A program made the position numbers and the translations under genes. Positions 45,015-53,418 of a stretch of 64,000 nt of DNA are shown here, in pieces. Position 1 is the stretch's first letter, and each line of letters starts with the position of its first letter. Origin of the DNA: Thermogemmatispora tikiterensis. Lineage in GTDB: Bacteria > Chloroflexota > Ktedonobacteria > Ktedonobacterales > Ktedonobacteraceae. The notes under the pieces were generated by a model. That model made no database searches, was not told the origin of the DNA, and worked only from the letters and a program-made list of their open reading frames with translations. The DNA is taken from assembly GCF_003268475.1 (NCBI RefSeq), contig NZ_MCIF01000002.1, forward strand, positions 2,701,312 through 2,765,311. Direction: 5' to 3'.

Positions 45015-46307
45015 ATGAGCAAAGTCAAGATGCGCTGCATCAACTGCGGCAAGCGATTCCAGTCGGTTAATGCTAAAGAAGCCCTTTGCCCTGAGTGTAA
45101 TCAGAAATCGCGGAGGGAGAAGCAGGTCACCAAAACAGGACCACAGCGACCGGTGAGCGCGCCCCGCCCAGTGCCACCACCCCCGCGGCCTCCCAGCTCT
45201 CCAGGAGGGACGAACCATTGGCTTGATCATCTGCAGGATATCAAGGTCAGTGAGCCGGAGCCACCTGTGCGTTCCAGATCACCACAGGGGCCAGCCTCTC
45301 GCCTTCCTGCCGATGCGCGTCACCCGGGGCGAGAAGGTCCACGGCCACGACCTGCGGAGCGCCCTCTACGCGCAGAGCGGGAGCGGGAGCGAGAACGGGA
45401 ACGGGAGTGGACAGGGCCACGTGGCCCCGCCCAGTACTGGGAAGCAGAGCGCCGGGGTCCTCTCTTCCGCGGCGGTTACTCTTCGTTGGGTCAGCGTCCA
45501 CGTTCTCCCGTGGAAAGCGTTCCGGCGCGCGGCCCCCGTCAGACCGGTCCTTTCTCCAAACCCGTCGGTGCTGGCTCTGGCCCCAGCTTCGGCCCTAGCG
45601 GGAAAGGAGGCGCTCGACCGGGATCGAGCCAGGCCGCCCACCACCATCATCATCGACAGGCAAAGGAGCCCGCAAAAGCAGCGAAGCCTCTCCCACAGTC
45701 GGTCAAGCCCAAGCGCGAAAAAACGCCTCCGCCGGCCCCGTTCGTGCCTACTCCGGAGCAGATAGCGTTGGTCGAAGCACGCTACAAGGAGCTGGCCCAG
45801 CCCGTTGAGTTTGACGGCATCCGAACGCGGATTGCCCACGAGCTGAATATCCCTAAATCGGCAGTAAAGAAGATCGTTAAGGCCCTGCGCGAGCGCGAGG
45901 GGCTGCCAAGCTGGTGGGAGGTCCAGCCCTATCGAGGGAACAGCGAAGAACTGGCGAAGATCCGGTCCCTGTATGAGCCGTTTCTCCCTGTACCTCCAAT
46001 CGGCGTCCATCGTACCATCGCGCAGCAGCTTTCGCTCAAACCCGCTGTGGTTTACCAGGCGATCCGCCTCATCCGCCAGGAGCTGAAGCTGCCGCAGTAC
46101 AATGATCCTAGCCTGCATACTCAGGAATTGACAACGGGCCTGCAGGCCGGGGACAATAAGCAAGCGGTGCCAGCCTTGCCGGCAGGTACTATGATGGTCA
46201 CCTCGCCCACTCCCGAGGCCGTCTCTCTCCCTCGGGAGAGCGCTGGCTCGGGAAGCGTCGAATCTACATTGCACGCCGCCGAGAGCCAGCCAACCTCGGA
46301 GGAGTAA
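45015..46307 (+). CDS. Zinc-ribbon protein with low-complexity middle and duplicated HTH-like C-terminal unit
   Basis: 430 residues from the ATG at 45015 (AGGGAGAA upstream). Zinc ribbon at 6-34 (MRCINCGKRF, ALCPECNQKSRR). Residues about 40-240 are disordered: Pro-rich, a Glu-Arg repeat (EREREREREREW), Gly/Ser/Arg-rich, and a run of five His. Residues about 245-350 hold two tandem copies of a helical unit of about 55 residues: EQIALVEARYKELAQPVEF ... AVKKIVKALREREGLPSWWE, then EELAKIRSLYEPFLPVPPI ... VVYQAIRLIRQELKLPQYND. Each has an HTH-like centre (RTRIAHELNIPKSAVKKIV; HRTIAQQLSLKPAVVYQAI). DNA or RNA binding is likely. I know no named family. The acidic tail is unstructured. Confidence 0.78.
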   Translation: MSKVKMRCINCGKRFQSVNAKEALCPECNQKSRREKQVTKTGPQRPVSAPRPVPPPPRPPSSPGGTNHWLDHLQDIKVSEPEPPVRSRSPQGPASRLPADARHPGREGPRPRPAERPLRAEREREREREREWTGPRGPAQYWEAERRGPLFRGGYSSLGQRPRSPVESVPARGPRQTGPFSKPVGAGSGPSFGPSGKGGARPGSSQAAHHHHHRQAKEPAKAAKPLPQSVKPKREKTPPPAPFVPTPEQIALVEARYKELAQPVEFDGIRTRIAHELNIPKSAVKKIVKALREREGLPSWWEVQPYRGNSEELAKIRSLYEPFLPVPPIGVHRTIAQQLSLKPAVVYQAIRLIRQELKLPQYNDPSLHTQELTTGLQAGDNKQAVPALPAGTMMVTSPTPEAVSLPRESAGSGSVESTLHAAESQPTSEE

Positions 46308-46400
46308 TCGGCAAGAGCCGGGCTGGCTCCTGGCTTGCTCTTCTGCCTGCACGGTTGAGCCAGACAGCCCCGGCCCGCTCTTGGCTTGAGGAAGGCAACT

Positions 46401-46745
46401 ATGCAAGACTGTCTGTTCTGCAAGATCGCCAACGGCGAGATCCCGAGCAAGATCCTTTATCAGGATGCTGAGGTCGTCGCATTTGCGGACATCAATCCAC
46501 AGGCACCCCATCACGTGCTGCTGATTCCGCGGCGCCACCTGGCTTCGATGAAGGAGGTGACGGAGCAGGATGGGGCCTTACTCGCCCACCTCTTTGTCGT
46601 CGCCAACAAGCTCGCTCAGGATTTCGGCCTCTCCGAGCGCGGGTTCCGCTTTGTGACCAATGTCGGACCCGATGCCGGACAATCGGTCTTTCATCTGCAC
46701 TTCCATCTCTTGGGCGGGCGCCCGTTCGGCTGGCCGCCCGGCTAG
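46401..46745 (+). CDS. HIT family nucleotide hydrolase (HINT-like)
   Basis: 114 residues from the ATG at 46401 (GAGGAAGG upstream). Complete HIT domain: CLFCKIANGEIPSKILYQD at the N-terminus, a helix PRRHLASMKEVTEQDGALL, and the histidine triad HLHFHLLGG at 98-106 (HxHxH from 98). Members hydrolyse adenosine phosphoramidates and related AMP esters in the cytosol. The N-terminal CxxC could bind zinc, as in many HINT proteins. It lies 93 bp after the zinc-ribbon protein on the same strand. Confidence 0.93.
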   Translation: MQDCLFCKIANGEIPSKILYQDAEVVAFADINPQAPHHVLLIPRRHLASMKEVTEQDGALLAHLFVVANKLAQDFGLSERGFRFVTNVGPDAGQSVFHLHFHLLGGRPFGWPPG

Positions 46746-47198
46746 CCCTGCGCGCCGGCCCGGCCCGGTCCGGCTTACTCTGGGGCGAGAATCGCCAGCG
46801 CCTCCTGGCCTGGCTCCGCATCACCGCGGCCTCTCGCCCCTCTCGTCATTTCGGCATGGTTTGACTGAGCCAATCCGAGTCGTTACTGTTCCGCGAGCTG
46901 GTGGAAACAGGTGGGTTGCTTCGGGTTGGGTCTCTACGGCCCCGCGGTAGGATCGCCGGCCTTTGGCAAGCCGGTCTCGCTCTCTGGCCTCCTCTCGCAT
47001 GCCTTGTCTCTGGCTCCTCTTTCATCAGCCAATAGAGAGGCAGGCAAAGCTGTGAATGAACCGCCCAGACGAGCCAAGCTGAGTAAGAGGAACAGACAAG
47101 CGCCCAAGCAACTACCGGGTCTGAGCGAAGGCTGGCACCACGGGCCGAGCAGCGCTGAATCCATCGGTAAGATTTCTACAAAGGCCAGGGATGTCTTT
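46746..47198. other. About 450 bp without a gene before the glycosyltransferase cluster
   Basis: The frame of the first glycosyltransferase is open leftwards to 46911, but that part lacks family character and a ribosome site. Nothing else recognisable. Confidence 0.5.
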
Positions 47199-48389
47199 AT
47201 GCGCATTGCTATTGACTACACGACGGCTATCAGGCAGGGGGCAGGCATCGGGACCTATATCCGCTGCCTGGTTGAGGCCCTGCTCGCTCAAGATCAGGTG
47301 AACCATTATGTCCTGTTGAGCAGCCAGCCCCCCCAGGAGGGACGTACTTTCCCTCAAGCTGAGCATGTGACGATTCGGCGTATTCCTATTCCTGAGCGCT
47401 ACCTCAACATTATCTGGTATCGCTGGCAGCTCCCTCCCTACGCGAATTGGTTCACCGGCCCTGTCGATCTCTACCACGGTCCGGACTTTGTCCTGCCGCC
47501 TTTCAGCCGCTTTGGCCGCCGTCCAAGAACCGTGGTGACTATCCATGACCTGGCGTTCCTGGAGTATCCCCAGTACGCTGTTCCTTCACTGGCCGCCTAC
47601 CTGCGCGAGGTGGTCCCTCGCGCGGCTCGCACCGCTGATGTGGTCGCCACGGTCTCTCAGGCTTCGGCTCACACGCTCACGAAGTATCTGGGAACCCCTC
47701 CCGAAAAGATGGCCATTATCTCCCCTGGGGTAGGTCGGGCCTTCCGGCGCGTGACCGATCCTGTGCTGCTGGAGGCCACACGCTATAAGTATGGCCTGAA
47801 ACACCCTTTCGTCTTGACGGTGGGGACCAAGGAGCCGCGCAAGAACCATCTGGGTCTGATCCGCGCTTTCCATCAGGCCCTGAAACACAAGCCGCGCCCG
47901 AAAATGTTGGTCATCGTCGGTGGCCCGGGCTGGCTTTATGAGGAGACCGAGCAGGAAGTGGTCCGCCTGGGTCTGACGGAGAAGGTGCGTTTTCTGGGGC
48001 ATGTGAGCACCCTCGACCTGGTGATGCTCTATAGCATGGCCGATGTCTTCGCCTACCCTTCCTTCTATGAAGGCTTCGGTATGCCCGCCCTGGAGGCTTT
48101 GGCCTGCGGCGCCCCCGTGGTCACCTCGAACACCTCTTCGCTGCCCGAGGTGGTTGGCGAGGCCGCCCTCAAGGTCGATCCTTATGATGTCGAGGCCCTG
48201 GCTTCCGCGATCACGCGCCTGCTCGCAGACCAGCAGCTCTGTGAAGAGCTGCGGCAGAAGGGCTTTGAGCAGGCGAAACGCTATACCTGGGAAGCCTCGG
48301 CACGTAAAATGCTCCTGGTCTATCAGAAGCTCTACGAGGGCCTCACGGACTTCACTACGCTGGAGGCTTCCTATGCGGATCGGCATTAA
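47199..48389 (+). CDS. Glycosyltransferase family 4, copy 1 of cluster
   Basis: 396 residues from the ATG at 47199 (MRIAIDYTTAIRQGAGIGTY, GGGG loop). GT-B fold: N-terminal acceptor half with DLYHGPDFVLPP and VVTIHDLAFLEYP, then the C-terminal donor half with VLTVGTKEPRKNHLGLIRAF (nucleotide-sugar loop) and the E-x7-E motif FYEGFGMPALEALACGAPVV. Such retaining enzymes add mannose or similar sugars from nucleotide sugars to a growing glycan at the cytoplasmic face of the membrane. First of four genes that overlap or nearly touch (the next starts 17 bp before this stop), so a polysaccharide or lipid-linked glycan operon is inferred. Confidence 0.93.
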   Translation: MRIAIDYTTAIRQGAGIGTYIRCLVEALLAQDQVNHYVLLSSQPPQEGRTFPQAEHVTIRRIPIPERYLNIIWYRWQLPPYANWFTGPVDLYHGPDFVLPPFSRFGRRPRTVVTIHDLAFLEYPQYAVPSLAAYLREVVPRAARTADVVATVSQASAHTLTKYLGTPPEKMAIISPGVGRAFRRVTDPVLLEATRYKYGLKHPFVLTVGTKEPRKNHLGLIRAFHQALKHKPRPKMLVIVGGPGWLYEETEQEVVRLGLTEKVRFLGHVSTLDLVMLYSMADVFAYPSFYEGFGMPALEALACGAPVVTSNTSSLPEVVGEAALKVDPYDVEALASAITRLLADQQLCEELRQKGFEQAKRYTWEASARKMLLVYQKLYEGLTDFTTLEASYADRH

Positions 48390-49539
48390 TGCGCTCTTCT
48401 TCCGCCACCCCGCCAGCGGGAGTGGCCAATATCTGCTGCACCTGCTCAGGGCCTTGACCACGCTTGATCAGCGCCATGAGTATGTCCTTCTGGGACCCCG
48501 CCCCGAGCCTTTGCCGTTCACTCCTCCTTCCCAAATGCGCTACGTCACGGTTCCCGTCCCCTCTCTATTGGCCCGGAGCGAGAATATTGAAAAACTGCTC
48601 TGGGAGCAGATGACCTCACCACGCGCGGCCCGACGCCACGGCGTTGATCTGCTCCATATTCCCTACTTCGCGCCGCCGTGGCGGGCCTCCATGCCAGTCA
48701 TCGTCACGGTGCACGATGTGATTCCCTGGCATATGCCCATTTATCGTGCCGGGGCCAGGATCGAGGCCTATATGCGACTCATCTCCTACACAGTGCGGCG
48801 CGCTACCCTGATTATTACGGTCTCCGAGCATGCCAAGCGCGATATCGTCGAAACGCTGAAGCTGCCTCCTGAGCGCATCCGCGTGATCTACGAGGCCGCC
48901 GGCGAGGAGTATCGCCCGGTGCACGACCCCGAGCAACTGGCCAGAGCGCGCGCACGTTACGGCCTGGCCGAGCATCAACGCTATGTCTTCTACCTCGGGG
49001 GATTGGATGTCCGTAAGAATGTTCCGCAGCTGGTGCGCGCCTTTGCCCATGTCTACGAGCGCCTGGGCGAGCCAGATTTGCGCCTCTTGATTTCGGGCGA
49101 TCCCGACCGCCAGCGCGGCCCACGCTTCCCCGATCCCCGTCCGGTGGCCGCCGAGCTGGGCATCGCCGATAAGGTGATTGTACGTTTCGTGCGTGATGAG
49201 GATAAGGCCGCTCTCTATAGTGGCGCCGGCCTGTTCGTGTTTCCCTCGCTCTATGAGGGCTTCGGCCTCGATCCTCTGGAGGCCATGGCCTGCGGCGCCC
49301 CCGTGGTCTGCTCGAATCGGACTTCGCTGCCCGAGGTCGTAGGCGACGCAGCTCTATGCGTTGATCCTACCGATCTGGACTCCCTCGTGGATGCAATGTA
49401 TGCTGTTCTCAGTGATATGAGACTTGAGGCAGACCTGCGCGCTCGCTCGCTGCGCCGCGCTACGCAGTTTAGCTGGCAACGGACCGCAAGCGAGACGCTG
49501 GCCGCCTATGAAGCAGCTTTATCGCTGGAGAGAGCTTAG
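48373..49539 (+). CDS. Glycosyltransferase family 4, copy 2 of cluster
   Basis: 388 residues. The ATG at 48373 lies 17 bp inside the end of the previous gene in another frame, suggesting translational coupling. N-terminal RIGINALFFRHPASGSGQYLL, VIVTVHDVIPWHMP and IITVSEHAKRDIVE, with the donor-side YLGGLDVRKNVPQLVRAF and YEGFGLDPLEAMACGAPVV (E-x7-E). Close in layout to the previous protein (probably paralogous), and related to WsaF/mannosyltransferase-type enzymes. Donor and acceptor sugars are not known. Confidence 0.93.
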   Translation: MRIGINALFFRHPASGSGQYLLHLLRALTTLDQRHEYVLLGPRPEPLPFTPPSQMRYVTVPVPSLLARSENIEKLLWEQMTSPRAARRHGVDLLHIPYFAPPWRASMPVIVTVHDVIPWHMPIYRAGARIEAYMRLISYTVRRATLIITVSEHAKRDIVETLKLPPERIRVIYEAAGEEYRPVHDPEQLARARARYGLAEHQRYVFYLGGLDVRKNVPQLVRAFAHVYERLGEPDLRLLISGDPDRQRGPRFPDPRPVAAELGIADKVIVRFVRDEDKAALYSGAGLFVFPSLYEGFGLDPLEAMACGAPVVCSNRTSLPEVVGDAALCVDPTDLDSLVDAMYAVLSDMRLEADLRARSLRRATQFSWQRTASETLAAYEAALSLERA

Positions 49540-49543
49540 TGCA

Positions 49544-50695
49544 ATGCGCGTTCTGACGATCTCTAAGGCCTATGTCGCCGGCACTTCTCACCGTAAGCTG
49601 GAGGAGCTGGCTAAGTGCCCCGGTGTCGAGCTGATCGCTGTGACCCCTCCTTATTGGCTGGCCGATGATGGCAGCAAGCAGGAGCTGGAACGGGTCTACC
49701 TGGAGGGCTATGAGCTGATCGTGACGCCTATGGCGCTCAATGGCCATTTCCATATTCACTACTATCCTCAGCTCAGCAGTATTATGCGCCGCGTGCGCCC
49801 CGATATTGTGCATATCGATGAGGAGCCGTATAATTTCGCGACCTACCAGGCCATCCGCCTGGCTCGACGCTATGGGGCGCTGCCCATTTTCTCGACGTTC
49901 CAAAACCTTTATCGCCGCTATCCTCCTCCCTTCCGGCAATTTGAGCTGTATTGCTACCACCAAGCCCAACACGCTCAGGCCTGCAACAAGGCAGCAGGCG
50001 AGGTACTGCGCCGCAAGGGCTATAAGGGCAAGATTCATTTGATTGCCCAGTTCGGGGCCGAGCCAAGCCTGCACTATCCCGATCCTCAACGCCGGCCCTA
50101 CCAACCGGGAGAGCCGTTTATCCTGGGCTACGTGGGCCGCCTGAAAGAGGAAAAGGGGGTACCGCTGATTATCGAAGCCCTGGCGATGCTGCCAGAGTGC
50201 TGCCGCGTGGTCTTCATTGGCTACGGACCCTTGCGCGATGAGTTGGAGCGCATGGCCCAGCGCCTGGGCGTGGCCGAACGCGTGACCTTCCTGGGTAGCT
50301 TGCCAAGCTATAAGGTGTCCGACGAAATGCGCAAGATGCATGTGCTGCTGCAGCCTTCACTGACACGCCCCAACTGGATGGAGCAGTTCGGGCGTTCGAT
50401 GGCTGAGGCCATGTGCTGTGAGGTCCCCGTGGTAGGCTCTAGTTCGGGCGAGATCCCTGTGACAGTAGGCGATGGCGGCCTGATCTTCCCCGAGGGCGAT
50501 GCCCGCGCTATGGCTGAGTGCGTGCGCCGCCTGCTTGAGGATCAGGACCTCTATCAGCGTCTGGCGCGCCAGGCCCGCCAGCATATCTTGCAGAATTATA
50601 CGCAGGAGGCAATCGCCCGCAAGACGTACGAGGTTTTTCTGGAGATGCTGGCTGAACGCGACGCTGCCGCCTCAACGCCGACCTCTGTCTCTTGA
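49544..50695 (+). CDS. Glycosyltransferase family 4, copy 3 of cluster
   Basis: 383 residues from the ATG at 49544, four bases after the previous stop. N-terminal MRVLTISKAYVAGTSHRKLEE, acceptor half with IVHIDEEPYNFATYQAIRLA, donor half with ILGYVGRLKEEKGVPLIIEAL and GRSMAEAMCCEVPVVGSSSGEIP in place of the standard E-x7-E loop (two Glu present: E in MAEAM and E in GEIP). Different in sequence from copies 1 and 2, so it probably adds another sugar. The TGA stop overlaps a TTG start of the next frame. Confidence 0.92.
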   Translation: MRVLTISKAYVAGTSHRKLEELAKCPGVELIAVTPPYWLADDGSKQELERVYLEGYELIVTPMALNGHFHIHYYPQLSSIMRRVRPDIVHIDEEPYNFATYQAIRLARRYGALPIFSTFQNLYRRYPPPFRQFELYCYHQAQHAQACNKAAGEVLRRKGYKGKIHLIAQFGAEPSLHYPDPQRRPYQPGEPFILGYVGRLKEEKGVPLIIEALAMLPECCRVVFIGYGPLRDELERMAQRLGVAERVTFLGSLPSYKVSDEMRKMHVLLQPSLTRPNWMEQFGRSMAEAMCCEVPVVGSSSGEIPVTVGDGGLIFPEGDARAMAECVRRLLEDQDLYQRLARQARQHILQNYTQEAIARKTYEVFLEMLAERDAAASTPTSVS

Positions 50696-50703
50696 GTGGC
50701 CCG

Positions 50704-52020
50704 ATGGCAATGCGACGCTCCGCTCTCCTCTGGACACGTGTTCTGCGCCGGCGGCCAGCTCCCTGGCTGCTCTTCTTGCTTGGCACTGCGCTCTTCGTCG
50801 AGAGCGCCTGGCAGGTCTTTCTGGCACCAACTGACCTGCTACGTTATCAGTGCTATGCCTTGCTGTTCTGGTTCGGCAGCACAGCCCTGCGTTGGCTTCC
50901 GGCGCAGCAGTGCACCTTCCTCCCGCTCCACGGAGTCCAACCCCCCTTTCATATTCTGCCCCAGGAATATCCTCCGCTGACAATTGTGCCTTTCTCCCTT
51001 CCACTGCTTGTCCCACCTCCTTACTATACCCTGACCTTTGCTCTGCTGATGCTCACTATCTCCTCCGTTTTGCTATGGCTTCTGTATCGCTTCGTCTCAC
51101 CGGAGGCAGCCCTGGGCGGTGCACTGCTGCTCTTCTTGGGAGGAGGACCTCTCCTTCAGGTACGCTATGATCTGCTGCCTTCCCTCTGCGTTCTGGTCTG
51201 TCTGCTGGCAGCCCAGCGTGAGCGGTGGACACTGGCCTACCTCGCCCTGGCAAGCGGCACGCTCCTCAAGCTCTATCCCCTGCTGGGCCTGCCAGTGCTC
51301 TTTCTGGCCGAGCAGCAGCACCTCAACGCTGGTCAGCAGCCGCTGAAGAAGATTGCCTCCTGGCGCTGGCGCCATCTGCTGCTCTTCGCAGCAACCGTGG
51401 TAATGGTCAGCACTTTCTTCGCCTTGTTCAATCCCGAGGGTGCGCTGCTGGAGCCGCTGCGTTACTTCAGTCAGCGCCCTCCCCAGATCGAATCGCTGGC
51501 CGCGAGCCTGCTCTGGCTGAGCAGCCTGGTTGGCGCCGGCCAACCGCTGCAGCTCCTCTTCAGCTACGGCTCCCTCAACGTTGCCAGTCCCCTGGCGCCC
51601 GCCGTGAGTCTCCTCCTGACGGGCCTGCTCTGTATCGGCCTCTTGCTTACGCTCTGGTTGCAATACAAAGGTGCCTTCGACCTCTGGGAGAGTATGCTCG
51701 CTCTCTTGCTGCTGCTCATCACCACCGGGAAGGTCTTTAGTCCGCAATATCTCCTCTGGGTCATTCCCCTGGTTGTGAGCTCTACCCTGAGTCGTACCAC
51801 CCCAGCCCGCGCTCGCTCCTGGCAGCTGATCTGGCTTGCCATCTGCCTGCTGACAAGCTCAATCTATGTTCTCTACTATCCTCACCTGGCCGACCCGTCT
51901 AGCGCGCCCCAGGTCGCGCTGACGCTGCCCGGCTTCTTCGAGCTTATTCTGCTGCGCAATGCCCTTGTGCTCGCGGCCACCCTTGGTCAGTTTGGCTTCG
52001 GTCTCCACCGGGCGTTATGA
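50704..52020 (+). CDS. Polytopic membrane mannosyltransferase-like protein (GT87/DUF2029)
   Basis: About 438 residues from the ATG at 50704. A TTG at 50692 that overlaps the previous stop (TTGA) is another possible start. Nine to ten hydrophobic helices (APWLLFLLGTALFVESAW, FSLPLLVPPPYYTLTFALLM, LLLFLGGGPLLQV and others). The RYDLLPSLCVLVCLLAAQRERW segment and LKLYPLLGLPVLFLAEQQ match the GT87/DUF2029 polyprenyl-phosphate-mannose-dependent alpha-mannosyltransferases, which act outside the membrane on lipid-linked glycans. Together with the three cytosolic GT4 enzymes, it fits assembly of a surface glycan started inside and finished outside. Confidence 0.85.
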   Translation: MAMRRSALLWTRVLRRRPAPWLLFLLGTALFVESAWQVFLAPTDLLRYQCYALLFWFGSTALRWLPAQQCTFLPLHGVQPPFHILPQEYPPLTIVPFSLPLLVPPPYYTLTFALLMLTISSVLLWLLYRFVSPEAALGGALLLFLGGGPLLQVRYDLLPSLCVLVCLLAAQRERWTLAYLALASGTLLKLYPLLGLPVLFLAEQQHLNAGQQPLKKIASWRWRHLLLFAATVVMVSTFFALFNPEGALLEPLRYFSQRPPQIESLAASLLWLSSLVGAGQPLQLLFSYGSLNVASPLAPAVSLLLTGLLCIGLLLTLWLQYKGAFDLWESMLALLLLLITTGKVFSPQYLLWVIPLVVSSTLSRTTPARARSWQLIWLAICLLTSSIYVLYYPHLADPSSAPQVALTLPGFFELILLRNALVLAATLGQFGFGLHRAL

Positions 52021-52092
52021 TATAGTGAAACAGACGCAGCGATGGTCGCGTCGCTCGAGTGGTCAGGCCAGTCAGGAGGAGGAGCTGTTTCT

Positions 52093-53379
52093 ATGGATGA
52101 CGCATTTCTCGGCTATTTAGTCAAAGGAAGATACAAGCTGATTGACCAGATCGCAGAGGGAGCTTTTGGCTCAGTCTACATTGCTCGTGATTTAGAAACT
52201 AACTATCTGTACGCTGTGAAACTGCTTCATGAGAAATTTCTGCGCAATACGGAGATCTTACAGCGTTTCCAGCGTGAAGCCTCGCTGCCGCTAGGTATTG
52301 ATGATCCCCACATCGTCCATGTCATCGACTACGGCTGGGATGGACAGGTCCATTTTATTGTTATGGATTATGTCGATGGTCACAACCTGCGCGCCATTAT
52401 GCAGCGCCGCGGTCCATTCCCCCTGGAAACAGCCCTGGCCTACGCTGAGCAGGTTGCCCTTGGACTAGAGGCGGCTCATTGTCGCGGCATTGTGCACCGT
52501 GACCTCAAACCACAGAATATCCTGGTGAATAACCGGGGCGAAGTAAAAATTACAGATTTTGGTCTGGCTCGCGCCAAGGACACCCCAACGATCACTGAGA
52601 CTGACGAATTCATGGGCACGGCCTACTACATTTCTCCTGAGCAGATCGACAGTGGCCACGCGGCAGACATTCGCTCTGACCTTTACTCGCTGGCGGCCAT
52701 TCTTTTCGAGATGCTGGCAGGAAAACCGCCCTATCGGGGCAACAACGTGATGGAGCTCATTATCAAGCATAAAAACGAGCCTATTCCAGCGCTACGACCG
52801 CTGCGTCCCGATCTTCCTCTTATCGTCGATCAGTTTTTCCAAAAAGGCCTGGCCAAGCGACCCGAGCAGCGCTATCAAACGCCCCAGGAATTTATCGAGG
52901 CGCTGCACAACCTGCGCCGCGTCATGGCCAGCCATCCCCAGTCAGCCAGCCTGCCCCCCTCCTCAACCGGTCCGCTGGCCCTCCCCGAGCAAAGCACAGT
53001 GATCGAGACAGCAGCGCCCCGAGCCGCAGCCCGACTCGTCCACCTGGCCACGGGGGAAGCCTTCCCATTGGCCAGCCAGGAGATGATTATCGGGCGACGT
53101 GATCCCGTGCGCAATCTCTATCCCGATATCAGCCTGGCTGACAAGATGGTGGGAAGGCGCCATGCCTGCATCCGCAATCGTCAGGGCACCTTTACCGTTG
53201 AGGACCTCCACTCACGCAATCGCACCCGTCTCAATGGCCGCTTTCTGCCGCCTGGTGAAGAGCGAGCACTCAATCACGGCGACATCCTGCGTTTCGGCAA
53301 TATTGAGATGCGCTTCGAGCTGATCAACGGCCACCAGGCTCCAACGGCGGATAAGGAGGGAGAGGAGGCAGCGAGCTAG
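52093..53379 (+). CDS. Ser/Thr protein kinase with C-terminal FHA domain (copy A)
   Basis: 428 residues from the ATG at 52093 (GGAGGAGG upstream). Soluble; no TM. Kinase domain 11-275 with Gly loop AEGAFGSVY (21-29), Lys43, HRDLKPQN at 135-142, DFGLAR at 155-160 and TAYYISPEQ. All catalytic residues are present. A Pro/Ser-rich linker leads to an FHA domain (about 325-420, GRRDPVRNLYPDISLADKMV, VGRRHACI, LNGRFLPPGE). Its usual pThr-contacting Ser (SxxH) is Gly in VGRRH. Such fusions can dock on their own or partner phosphothreonines. It lies 73 bp after the glycosyltransferase operon, and its product is co-linear, without gaps through the N-lobe, with the kinase at 54621. Confidence 0.93.
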   Translation: MDDAFLGYLVKGRYKLIDQIAEGAFGSVYIARDLETNYLYAVKLLHEKFLRNTEILQRFQREASLPLGIDDPHIVHVIDYGWDGQVHFIVMDYVDGHNLRAIMQRRGPFPLETALAYAEQVALGLEAAHCRGIVHRDLKPQNILVNNRGEVKITDFGLARAKDTPTITETDEFMGTAYYISPEQIDSGHAADIRSDLYSLAAILFEMLAGKPPYRGNNVMELIIKHKNEPIPALRPLRPDLPLIVDQFFQKGLAKRPEQRYQTPQEFIEALHNLRRVMASHPQSASLPPSSTGPLALPEQSTVIETAAPRAAARLVHLATGEAFPLASQEMIIGRRDPVRNLYPDISLADKMVGRRHACIRNRQGTFTVEDLHSRNRTRLNGRFLPPGEERALNHGDILRFGNIEMRFELINGHQAPTADKEGEEAAS

Positions 53380-53385
53380 CTCGCT
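53370..53385. repeat. 16-bp palindrome across the stop of kinase A
   Basis: AGCGAGCTAGCTCGCT reads the same on both strands and contains the TAG stop (53377-53379). The nearby convergent gene begins its stop at 53419. Possible terminator stem without loop or a restriction-rich coincidence. Confidence 0.5.
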
Positions 53386-53418
53386 CATTGGCCCATTTGC
53401 TCGCCTGTCCCCTCTGCT

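Noticed and set aside
45370..45415. GGGAGC/GAGCGG-like repeat, considered as a CRISPR or tandem DNA repeat
   Set aside because: It is codon repetition for Glu-Arg in a coding region, without spacers.
45600..45665. Five-His run, considered as a vector tag or contamination
   Set aside because: It lies inside a low-complexity region of a native-looking gene with matching base composition on both sides; short His runs are common in such linkers.
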